From assembly GCF_932526225.1 (NCBI RefSeq), contig NC_064046.1, positions 3,658,001 to 3,722,000 on the forward strand: a stretch of 64,000 nt of DNA, in the 5' to 3' direction. The notes below the pieces were generated by a model that ran no database searches, was not told the origin of the DNA, and saw nothing but the letters and a program-made list of their open reading frames with translations. Shown here piece by piece: positions 1-10,783 of this stretch; the first letter of the stretch is position 1, and every line of letters begins with the position of its first letter. The position numbers and the translations under genes were made by a program. This DNA comes from Nematostella vectensis. Lineage: Eukaryota > Cnidaria > Anthozoa > Actiniaria > Edwardsiidae.

Positions 1-74
1 TGTCCCTAACAATCAGATAAGTACTGCATCTCCGAACTCAAGACATGTATTTCTTTTCTTTCCAGAGTTCCGAC

Positions 75-3000
75 ATGAAGTCTCTTGTACTTCTTATCGC
101 GTGCTTTTCTGTGGCGCGAGCCACTGAAGGTAGGTACTTCATATAAGCTATTATCAAAGCAACGATTATATTTCCTTACGGCTCCGTTATTGGTGACTTG
201 TTAGCAGATCCTTGGTGGGAATTATTTAGTAGACGCATACATAGACAATTATAACGTTTATTTTTTGCCTTACCTCTTCCTTTTCTAAATATCGGAATCA
301 GTACTTTTAGAAGTGTGGGTGCGGCTGAGTGTTACTAATAATTATAGCACTTGGCGTCATGACTGTTCTAACGTTATTGGAATGTATTATTACTTAGCTT
401 GACTTTAAGTACCTGGGCCAGTATCAGGCAAGCTATGCGCACACTGTTTATGTGCAGCTCAGTGGTACTTGTTAGTGCACTTGTCGCCATGACAATGTTG
501 ACGTCATCGGCATGATTTTTTACTTAGTCCTTACGGTAGTCTGCCCGACCCATGCAATGCAAGTGTAGTCAGGTTTTTTTTTTTGGGATAATTCAGTTGT
601 TTTGGTGTGGCGTTATCTCGATTTTTGGTACAATTTTATTTACTTGAGGTATATTAGAGACGCCCCATTTAGTAATTCTTAAAACGTCATATAAAGATTT
701 GGAAATCAAAGCGGGATACAGGCGCGTACCCAGGGTTGGCCGAAGGGGGGGGGGGGGGGGGGTGCGCAGTCATAGGTATCATATGGAAAAAACATAGTAT
801 TTGACGATTACTTAATAAGAAATGACCCACTTTTTGGCCGCCAAGGGGGGGCGCACCCTGCGCACCCCCCTGTGTACGCGCCTGGGATAGTCAGTGAATC
901 ACTTTGTTTTACTTTAGGAGCTGGTAATAGATTAGATAGAGATTAGAAAGAGATTAGATAGAGATTGGGAAGAGACTTAGCTGTCGCCATTAAATCCCCC
1001 TATAAAATCATCCTGTCAATAAATCTTTCAGATAACAAAACTGCATAATCAGTGAATCATAGTCAATGCAAAAAAGAAAAAAAAGCAATTATCTCAAATA
1101 TAATCTTTATATCCAGTCTTAGAAAATGAGTTAAAGCCGCTGAAGCCCAGGTTTCACTCGGCCACTTCAAGCCACAGGGCCCTATTGAATTTGTTGTGTT
1201 TTCTGTAGATGATTTCTGCAAGGAAAGAGACGCCGGCTGCTATGTGGACCTAAAGGATTGTTCCAAGTACTACCAGTGCGACGACTTTCACAAAACTCAC
1301 CACAGGACATGTTCAGACCAGCTTAAGTGGAGTGCAGTGAAAAACATATGTGATCATGCGGCTGATGTAGACTGCGATCGGAAACCTCTTAAGCCGCGTA
1401 AGTATGTGACAACAATATAGTTTTATTAATGCCATCCATAATCGCTTTCCTGCTTTTTGAACTAGTAGTCTGGTATCTTTCGATTTCAGTTTACGTTTTC
1501 AAATGACAAATGATTCCTGAAAAATTCCCTAATAAAATAAAACAATTTTTTTCAGCCGTTTATTTTACAATTTGCCTTTTCAAACTCACCCAAAATATGA
1601 ATTGACATGTTACTACTAAAATCTCTTTTGCTGCTAACCCTTTTTACATTTTGCGTGTGCCTTTGTTTTACCCTGAATCAAAAGCTTCAAACATCAAGCC
1701 TCAGTACTTCACGTCATATCATGGTGCATGTGCTTAGGTGATTCGTTCTTTCTGAAATTATAGCTATTCTTAATACATCGCGACCCTTCGCCTTGACATT
1801 CTAACGGTGCTTTTGGTTAGTTCGTGGATGTCAATCATCCGCTTTAATAACAATCAAGGTAGACTTCATTTGTTTCGTGTATCGAAAGTTGTAGTCGACT
1901 TTACAGCTAGGGTCATAACTAAAATTGGAGGTATCAGTTTACCTAATTATTATGCAAAATGGCGGCCATATCCGAGGCGAGAGAACCACGCAGAAAACGT
2001 TCTTCTGTCGGCCGAATAATACTCCTACCTATGATTTATTGCGTTTACTGCATGCTAGAGGAACCCGGATGCCATGTTGTAAAAGAGAATCAGTGCGATC
2101 GTGGCGAGAAAATATTTATTTCAAGATTTACGGCCAACGTCACTCTACGGCCAACGTCACTCAAAATTTCGCCCTCAGGGGTGCCCGATCGATCTGAGAA
2201 AGTTGGGATTTGGGTCCGGACGGTGTCTGCAAAAAAGGAAATGCATCGACAGTATGATGCTTTGAACAAGCGAATACCTCGTGGGTACCCCATGGGTACC
2301 CCGCCATTTAGTTTTTGTTTACATTTTCGCAAGTTACATGCTGTATCATGGAATCTCACGTCCAGTACCTGAGAGCGTGTTTGAGGTAACTCGAATACAT
2401 CAAAGTCGCAGAAGAAAGGTAGCTGACTAAAACAAGCAAGAAGCAGAGTTGTGGTAAACATTTTTTGTCTTGTCTTTTCGTTTTGGTTGGGGTGCTACAG
2501 TAGCCGTTGCGAATAAAGATAATCGATGAAATAGAATGGGACTGGCCTAGTGAGCACATGAGTAGGAGCTTATTTATCTGGAATATTTTTTCAAGGGGTA
2601 TGCTATTGAGATACATGACAAGTGGAATTTTCTGCAGCATTCTACAATAAATTATTGTATACCTATCTTATACCATGCTAGATGGCAACTTATTTTACGT
2701 AAATCCAGTGCATGATCCAAAGTTTGAGTGGATACTGCCAAATAAACAATGCAATTTCTGCCGTATTCTCTTTGGCTTGGTATAAAGATACATGATGCCT
2801 ACATTTGAAGACTTCTGCATGGAAAGGAATCAGAAGTTTAGTGCTTATACATCAAGCCCCTGTTATCTTTTCTTTTATAAAGATGAAATGTTCATGTAAA
2901 CTGTTGCACCCTTTAGTCAAGCGGACAGAATTTCTGTTCAAAAATAGAGAGTTTATGTGGGTGTAATTGACAATTGATCATTCAGTTATATTATTTTGTC

Positions 3001-6000
3001 ATTTTCAAAACATTGTCAGGCTAAAATAGGATGCCTGATTTAACATCAAAAATAAAATTTTTAATGTTCGAAAAATGATCCTGTCTGTTGTCCTATATTT
3101 TCTGTAGGGCTTTCATGTCTCTATACCTCATTTCTAATGAACACACCCATACAGAGAGAGATCCAGGGGTGGGAATGGGGGTGATTTTCTTCTGAAGACA
3201 TCATATAAGTTAACTGTCATCAAATTTTTCTCATATGTCTGCTTAATTCTTTGGAGTATTTGGAAAAAATTCCCCGCTAGAATACACAAAGTAAATTAGT
3301 GGCACAAAATAATAGAAACAATGCAATCTCAGCATATTACATTCAAAATCATGATCATTTCTTCTGCTTTACCACACTTTTTTAGGCCAAAATAATGCAG
3401 AATTGTTTCTAGTGTGCACAAGACTTGTAAAATTTAACAATATTTATGAATTTCAGTTAGTTGACATGACAAATGAAATTTCACCAGGAGGGTAAGTTAT
3501 ACCAGGGATGTGTAAGGTTATCTTACACACACTGGTTATACACAAGGAGGGTTGACCAACAATTAAGTAAAGTACTATAAACAATTATTCATTGCTTAGC
3601 ACCTTGGATTTCTTTTAAAAGTTCCTTTTTATGCTAGAATACATGGGTTGTGTCCAAAAAATACCACCCTCCTAATTCTAATTACTGTCACACTTAAAAA
3701 TCCATAGTCAACGCCCTGATGATAAAAAATTAAATTATGAGAACTACATTTTGGGTGGACTGAAAAAAAAAGCTTTTGAAACAAAAAAAGATTTTAGTGT
3801 CCAGTGGAGTACAATGACTGTGGTCACACAGGTAAACTTGCACCCAGAATAGGTTGTTCAAGTTTAAGCCCCCCGCTCTCTCTCTCTCTCTCTCGCTTAT
3901 TTTTTTTTTTATAAGTACTTTTATTGTTTGATACATTTACTGTACGCCGTTTCATTTTGATCACACGTGAAACTATTGAGAAAATTAAGGAAAATCTGTG
4001 TAAAATCTCCGGCTTTATAGTAGACCCTTGGTATGAAGTACCTGCCTTGAAGAACATCTTAAAATAACTTTAACACCTCGTGATTTTGATAGAAAAACAG
4101 AGGGGCAAAGTGAGAAGTTCTCTATTTAATTTTGTTTCAAGTAAAACTTTTACACTAGTGTTAGTTGCTGTACTTAGCTTATTACAACGCATTAGCATCG
4201 AGTCGACGGTGCTTCCCGGGTCTGTGTTCAGCGTTTAGTGAGCTATAAGTGCGTGTTTTTCGATATTGAATGTGGCATATTATTTTCGGGGTGTCAAACA
4301 GGTTCAAAGAAACGGTTAGGCTGTATATTCGTACTCTGCTTTGCGCCGCCATTTTGTTTCAAGTGATAGCTTTGCATACAAATACCATAGGGAAAGGGGG
4401 TGGGTACTCTACTGTGATTGGATATTTTCTTTATTTACAAAATGCCTCCAATTTTAGTTAGGATCCTAACTGCTTTACTCAGGGCCCAAGAGAGCCAATT
4501 GGCACCCCCACCCCACCCCGACACACACACCCCCACCCCCAACCCGACACACACACCCATTCTAGGCGGTGCTATTGTACCACCCTTCCTACGTTGCAAT
4601 AGTGTGTTGTCTTATGAGTTGTAATGTTATGTGCACCATTTCAAGATGTTGTATACTGCCCCTGTCCTTTTTACGGCCATGTGTTAACGTGCTTTTGAAA
4701 TCGTAAAGCAGTAGCGTGACGCTGCTAACCTTCGCTGTCTTTCTTGAAGATGTTCGCCTTCTCGCCCCTGCTCCCTACCCAGGATGTGATCTCCATTGTC
4801 AGGAAAAGGGTCTCGATGGCTCTTGCACGGTTATGCCTAACTGGAGGATCGAGAAGGGCATGTGCGTTGACAGTAAGTGATGAAAATCAGCCTTTTATTT
4901 GTCAAGACTTCTATCTAAGCTTGAAAAGTTAACGGACGTGACATTTTCGTTCAGCAAGTCTGCTTAATATATAAAGCCGCTCTTTGTAGCGGTCACGCAA
5001 CGCTTCCCTTCCCACAGATGTTTCTTGACAGCCACGCGGCTGCTATGCCGACTAATTACGTTTGTAAATAGTTATGTTGGTTAAATTGTGTTTTTTTGCT
5101 CCCATGCATTCACTTCGAAAAGAAAGACACTGTCTCCACTCTTCCCCCAGCCACTAAAGTTAGTAACAGGTTTCCTTTCTTTGTAACTTCTCCGGATTTC
5201 TAAGGGACAGTTAAAATCTATCAACTTCATGTGAGAACTCTTCTGTGCTGCTGTGCTGCTTTAGAAAAAATGTTTTGATAAGTAGCGGAGATGGGGGGAG
5301 GGTTCAGGGGGTTGAACCCCCCATCCCCAATCCCCTTGGGATGCCATAAAGCCATATGTAACAGAAAAAATTACCCCCTCCCCCCTTTAGGTTACTTAGT
5401 CAAAGCCCCCCCCCCCCCCCCCCCCCATAGCGAAAAGCTAGATCCGCACCTGCTGATAATAAATATATAACTGTTTTATTTCTTTTCTAGACAACTATTG
5501 TCTCTTACTTCCCAACGGCCACTACCACGACCCCAGGAACTGCTCGCGCTTCTACCAGTGTGATGCGTTCCACAAGGCTTTTCTGCACAGCTGCCCTTCT
5601 GGGCTGAAATGGAGCGTCACGAAAACCACGTGTGACTGGCCACGATACGTAGACTGTAACAGAGGAGGAGGTACGCAAGCATTTATATTTTCACTCTGTA
5701 ATTTCCATATTATCAATGCAGACCCTTTTTCTTGGGTAAGTGCGAAATCCGTGCGGACGTATATCCTTTCTCTGTACTTCGGTTGTGCTTTTTCTCAGGT
5801 TTACCAGTAATGGGAAATCAGTTATAGGCCCTCCAGATATCAAGCGATATTTCAGTCTAATCCATTTCACGTCTATTTTGATTTTATTTAAAAATACACA
5901 GCCTCCAATATTTTGTTCACTGAGGGGTTCTCTACGGAATTGAGTTTTCCGGCGAATGCAAGATAAAAAAATCTGATTTTCTGAATCTGGTACATTAATC

Positions 6001-7484
6001 AGACAAATATCATAATTATGGAACATCATTTTAGGTATGGGAAAATAATTCCTCAAAAAATAAATAAAAATCCGAATTAAATTAAATTTAGATTTTTATT
6101 CTAACCAGGGTCTTTGTCAACTTTTTCGACTTTGTCAACTTTTCAGAGCAGATTTGTTTATCTTGTATTCCGAAAGCTTAATCCTTCAATGATCCTACGC
6201 AGTACTTAATTACTTCTTGTGCTTTGTGAACGTCATTCCTTTTAACAAACCCTGGGTTGAAAAGGCTGCCTTAGCCACTCCATTCTTCGTTGACTACACT
6301 CTTAAATGTCTGCGTTTTTCAGGTCTTAACTGATTATTATGTTTTCCACAGAGCCCTACAAGCCGCCTTTCGGGTGCGGGCTGAGGGACCCTAGACCCGT
6401 GAAGTTTGACTGCATTCAGGGCTTCTTGAACGGGGCTCGATTGTACTGGAATAAACTTCTTTTTACTGACCGAGATCCGTCAAGCAACGTTTACTCTGGA
6501 ATAGCGATCAACTGGGGCAACTGGAAGGCTTATGTGAATGGGTAAGCTGCCAAAATCAAAGGTAGCAATATACTATGCGTATTCCATGGGCAATGATTTA
6601 TTCAGCAACATGATTATCAAAGAAGACACAAGCCTCGTACAAACAGAGTATGCTGGCATTTTCTTTGTGTTGCTTGCTGACGTTGTCGCTGCGTCTACAT
6701 GGGGCTTTAGTCATCCCCTTAATAAAATGAAAGAAACATAATGCAGGCGCGTACTCAGGATTGTCTGTGGAGGGGTGCGCAGTAATAGGTATCATATGGA
6801 AAAAGCATAGGATTTGAAGATTCCTGCGCACCCCCCTGTGTACGCGCCGGTAATGCTTAAAGGCGCATTGTCACCAGTTTACTTCCGGAGGTCCGACGGA
6901 AACCTCAACCGTTAAAAGACAAAAGAATCTGTTAAAATCCGAGATATTAAACAGGCCATCCGCTCTAAATTATCAATCACATCCTCATAGAAACTTCTAA
7001 TAAACACACTGCTTTCAATATTTTGAAATATTTTTCGCGTTTTCCGTTAAAATAATTGTTACGTAATCGACCGGAAGTAAACTGGTGACAATGCGGCTTT
7101 AAACACTTAGCTATGGCCAGAGGTTACCCTTTGCTTGTCGCATCTTTTTTTCTTTATGTTTCTTGACGACGCGCATACGAAGAGCAGACAACACATTCAA
7201 AAAATGTCATTTTTTAGATCTCAATTTTTATTTTTAGTCTTGCATGTCGGTGTGCTAAGGCAGCCTACACGAAGGGCTACAAGTATTTCGGTCTGCAGTT
7301 CTACGGCGAGTGCTGGAGTGGTCCATACTATGGTGCTATCAGCGCAAGCCACGTCACAAATCCGGACAACTGCTTGCAGGAATACTTCCAAAAATGCAAG
7401 AAACTCGACACGACGCACGCATGTGTTGGGAAAGCTTGGAACAACTACGTCTACAGAGTCTTACCGCCTAAGATGATGAAGTAA
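75..7484 (+). CDS. Secreted two-CBM14 (peritrophin-A) protein, copy 1, six exons
   Basis: Coding exons are 75-129, 1209-1397, 4750-4872, 5491-5670, 6352-6541 and 7238-7484, all with GT-AG borders. Phases are 1,1,1,1,2 and the total is 984 nt (327 aa). Exon 1 is a signal peptide starting MKSLVLLIACFSVARA. Exons 2 and 4 each carry a peritrophin-A/CBM14 chitin-binding pattern (aromatic pairs KYYQC and RFYQC, LKWS, final D-C). Exon 3 is a short segment with C-x3-C-x9-C-x12-C that I do not recognise. Exons 5-6 form a Cys-rich module (TDRDPSS, INWGNW, then FGLQFYGECWSGP) typical of cnidarian secreted proteins but without a name I can give. The likely role is binding chitin or glycans outside the cell, inferred from CBM14. 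A splice acceptor (ttctttccag) lies just before the ATG, so a non-coding first exon probably lies left of the window. The first CBM14 has an extra Cys (GCY). A poly(A) signal is seen near 7528. The exon structure is very likely correct; the function is inferred. Confidence 0.88.
719..884. repeat. MITE with CAGGCGCGTAC termini, copy 1 (intron 1 of copy-1 gene)
   Basis: The left end reads caggcgcgtacccaggg and the right end ccctgtgtacgcgcctg, which are inverted copies of each other. The interior holds a long G run and GC-rich blocks but no coding frame. Related elements occur at 6744-6850, 14526-14691 and 54719-54847, with end fragments near 26091 and 50806. This copy sits inside the inverted gene duplication and has its mirror at 14526-14691. 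Confidence 0.75.
6744..6850. repeat. MITE with CAGGCGCGTAC termini, short copy (intron 5)
   Basis: The element starts caggcgcgtactcagga and ends ccctgtgtacgcgcc, the same terminal inverted repeat as the element at 719. The interior is shortened to about 70 bp but keeps the shared taggtatcatatggaaaa stretch. Confidence 0.7.
6859..7100. repeat. MITE with about 30-bp terminal inverted repeats (intron 5)
   Basis: The left end contains gcattgtcaccagtttactt followed by ccgg. The right end is its inverted copy (ccgg aagtaaactggtgacaatgc). Short TTAA-like sequence flanks both ends, consistent with a TTAA or TA target duplication. There is no coding capacity in about 240 bp, so it is non-autonomous. 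Confidence 0.75.
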
Positions 7485-7587
7485 TTCTAAACTCCTTTGA
7501 TTGTTCTATAGTTTTGTTGAGAGATATAATAAAAAAAATAAGACTTGGAAGATGTACCACATTGTCGCTGTTAAAAAGTTAAAAAAA

Positions 7588-7732
7588 ATGATTGTATACA
7601 ATAAAAGTAATAACATATATCGTTGCATCTCATAAAAATTATTGTATACAATAAAAGTAATAAAATAAAGAGTTGCATCTCATAAAAAATGATTGTATAC
7701 AATAAAAGTAATGAAATATCTCGTTACATCTC
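7588..7732 (+). repeat. Three tandem copies of an about 54-bp unit in the 3' flank
   Basis: The block attgtatacaataaaagtaat followed by a ttgcatctcata-type segment occurs three times in a row just downstream of the copy-1 stop codon. Each unit carries the palindrome ttgtatacaa and an AATAAA hexamer, so the 3' end offers several possible poly(A) signals. Confidence 0.75.
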
Positions 7733-9085
7733 CTGAGTTTTTCTAGTGGTACTAGTAAATGACAGCAGTAGTACTGAGACATATAACATGCACACTGTTA
7801 GCACACCGACACTCAGAGCTGAATCATTCCATTGTTTTGTTTTGCTTTGTGGGAGGGGGGTTAGTCATTAAGAGTTACCCAAGGAGGGGGAGGGAGGGGC
7901 ATTTTTATACCTAGGATAAAGATTCCAAAGAAAACACATTCGCTTCATTCTATATTCTACAAAAAGAACATACTATCTTTTACATATAGCTCTTCATCAT
8001 GTTTTTATCATTACATGGTAATGAGATTAAATTCCTACGTTCTACGAACACACAGACATAGTTAATCAGGGTATTGGGCCAATGCTGAAAAACGCAAGAC
8101 AAGTTCCGCGCGGTTAAACTAGTCTTTTTGTTTTGAAATTGCGGCTTCTAGCCGGCGAACTGTCTCATTTTGGCGAATGCTAAAAAAAACTAGAGCAAAC
8201 TAAAGGCTATATATTTCTTTATGACTCCCTCATTGTCAGACAAATCTGTCACCTCGTACAGTACAGTTAGTCAAAACAGCGACTGAAGTTAACCTTTCGT
8301 ACCTTCACTCGAACGATTCAACACTACGATTGTGTTTTCACCAGAGCATGCGCATACGTTATTCAGCACTGTCGCGTATTAGGTGATAAGCACAAATCCC
8401 TCAGCGGTACTTATTTGATATCGAATCAATCAAATATTATTTTAGAAGTATGTTTCTTGTTGTTTTCTCTCTTCGTTTATTTTTAAAGTTTTTAAACTTT
8501 TCGCTGAAAAGCTAGGGGAGAGGGGCGGAAGGGTGAGATGAGTCCTGAGCCTGTCAAAATCACACACAAAAAAGCGCACTCCTTTCGCCGGCTGTCAAAG
8601 ACGTGACTTCTTTGTAATTTTGCTAGTGTGCCCAGCTCGTTAAAGTTCCTTGCGGTATTTGAGGATTTAGCGTCACGCGTCTGGTGGATATGCTTTCCAC
8701 ATGGAAGGAACCCTTCCAATGGAGGCACACCTTTCCATGAAAATCGTAGGGGGAGCACCCTCACCTTCGGGGACTCTGACATAAATGGGTGGGGGTGTGG
8801 GTGCGAGATTCCCCGGTTCTTTCCCACTGCTCTGGAATATAGTCCCCCAAAAATGCCGCAAATTAATGCTTAAAATATAATAAACGCCGCGGCGCCTAAT
8901 CTAGTAAAATGTTTATGTCCAAGTTCCAAAACCAAAGGCAAGAAAAACGAGACATATAAAAGATTAAATTGAAGGGTTGAGTTTCGTATGGAGTAATAAT
9001 ACATAGTGCCCCGAGATAAGTTGTTTGTAAAGTTGTTTTTATACGTGCAAATAAAAATTTTCCAAGATAAAGCAAGACAATTATA
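7733..9085. other. Non-coding flank of minisatellite array 1, duplicated at 17957-19015
   Basis: I see no gene here. From about 8013 onward (catggtaatgagatt...) the sequence is repeated in the same orientation with few differences at 17961-19015. Only the first part, about 7733-8012, is unique within the window. Small open frames on both strands are not conserved between the two copies. Confidence 0.7.
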
Positions 9086-10316
9086 GAAGGGTAGAAGAAG
9101 GGTGTAAGTTGTAAAGGTGTTTGTCTTGCCCAGACCAAACGAGAAGATAGAAGTGTAAATGGAAGGGTAGAAGAAGGGTGTAAGTTGTAAAGGTGTTTGT
9201 CTTGCCCAGACCAAACGAGAAGATAGAAGTGTAAATGGAAGGGTAGAAGAAGGGCGTATGTTGTAAAGGTGTTCCTCTTGCCCAGACCAAACGAGAAGAT
9301 AGAAGTGTAAATGGAAGGGTAGAAGAAGGGCGTATGTTGTAAAGGTGTTCGTCTTGCCCAGACCAAACGAGAAGATAGAAGTGTAAATGGAAGGGTAGCA
9401 GAAGTGCGTATGTTGTAAAGGTGTTCGTCTTGCCCAGACCAAACGAGAAGATAGAAGTGTAAATGGAAGGGTAGAAGAAGGGCGTATGTTGTAAAGGTGT
9501 TCGTCTTGCCCAGACCAAACGAGAAGATAGAAGTCTAAATGGAAGGGTAGAAGAAGTGTGTATGTTGTAAAGGTGTTCGTCTTGCCCAGACCAAACGAGA
9601 AGATAGAAGTGTAAATGGAAGGGTAGAAGAAGGGTGTAAGTTGTAAAGGTGTTTGTCTTGCCCAGACCAAACGAGAAGATAGAAGTGTAAATGGAAGGGT
9701 AGAAGAAGGGCGTATGTTGTAAAGGTGTTCGTCTTGCCCAGACCAAACAAAAAGATAGAAGTGTAAATGGAAGGGTAGAAGAAGGGTGTATGTTGTAAAG
9801 GTGTTTGTGTTGCCCTGACCAAACGAGAAGATAGAAGTGTAAATGGAAGGGTAGAAGAAGGGTGTATGTTGTAAAGGTGTTTGTCTTGCCCAGACCAAAC
9901 CAGAAGATAGAAGTGTAAATGGAAGGGTAGAAGTAGGGTGTATGTTGTAAGGGTGTTCGTCTTGCCCTGACCAAATGAGAAGATAGAAGTGTAAATGAAA
10001 GGGTAGAAGAAGGGTGTATGTTGTAAAGGTGTTTGTCTTGCCCAGACCAAACGAGAAGATAGAAGTGTAAATGGAAGGGTAGAAGAAGGGTGTATGTATT
10101 AAAGGTGTTTGTCTTGCCCAGACCAAACAAGAAGATAGAAGTCTAAATGGAAGGGTAGAAGACGGGTGTATGTTGTAAAGGTGTTTGTCTTGCCCAGACC
10201 AAACGAGAAGATAGAAGTGTAAATGGAAGGGTAGAAGAAGGGTGTATGTCGTAAAGGTGTTTGTGTTGCCCAGACCAAACGAGAAGATAGAAGTGTAAAT
10301 GGAAGGGTGGAAGCTT
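9086..10316. repeat. 76-bp minisatellite, array 1 (about 16 units)
   Basis: The unit runs from gaagggtagaagaagggtg through ttgtcttgcccagaccaaac to the next gaagggtag. Spacing measured between successive gaagggtag boxes is exactly 76 bp (9086, 9162, 9238). Units differ by scattered single bases. No unit contains a stop in any minus-strand frame and 76 is not a multiple of 3. Long overlapping minus-strand open frames therefore appear automatically, and I do not call them genes. The same unit makes array 2 at 19016-19792. Confidence 0.93.
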
Positions 10317-10783
10317 TGAACACTACATTGTGCCCAAGATAAGTTGTTTGTATATGTGCAAAGTCCGGGCGGTGCTGATATCGCTTAGGTTGTATTGGAC
10401 GCAGATAATTCTCACTCCTATACTTTAAGCCTTGATACACAGTCAGCCCCTGGACACCTATGAAAAACACATTCGAAATCTACGGTATACAGTTTTGTTT
10501 ATTTACTTTTACTCACCGCGTACAAATGCTGGTTGCTGTTGCATTGTTAGACGGCTTTGCAGTCTTTGGTATCTGACAGTGAGGAGGCACGGCTCTATTT
10601 TGGATACTTTTTGGGTTGCTCGATTGTTTTTATATGTCCTCCTCCAGCCAACAATTACTTTATTTGGAGGAAGGGGGGAGGGGTGTTGTCAAATACCAAA
10701 CAAAGGACCCCTTATCGTTATAACTACCCCTGCTGGCATTAACTCCCCTTCACCCTTAACACCTCTCTTCAGCATTTCTTCAA
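10317..10783. other. Spacer between array 1 and the copy-2 gene; contains its 3' UTR
   Basis: From about 10483 to 10783 the sequence is repeated almost unchanged at 19795-20101, so it belongs to the duplicated unit. It holds the 3' UTR of the minus-strand gene, with an AATAAA (minus strand, 10659-10664) about 120 bp past the stop. A short unique piece (about 10317-10480) separates it from the minisatellite. Confidence 0.65.

Noticed and set aside
2090-2640. Overlapping minus- and plus-strand frames of 94-137 aa in intron 2 of copy 1
   Set aside because: No family resemblance, no conservation in copies 2 or 3, and located in an intron of a well-supported gene.
8870-10130. Minus-strand open frames of 349-418 aa with a repeated F-Y-P-S-I-Y-T-S-I-F type sequence
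   Set aside because: They are fully explained by the 76-bp minisatellite, overlap in all three frames, and lack a start, splice sites or codon signal of their own.
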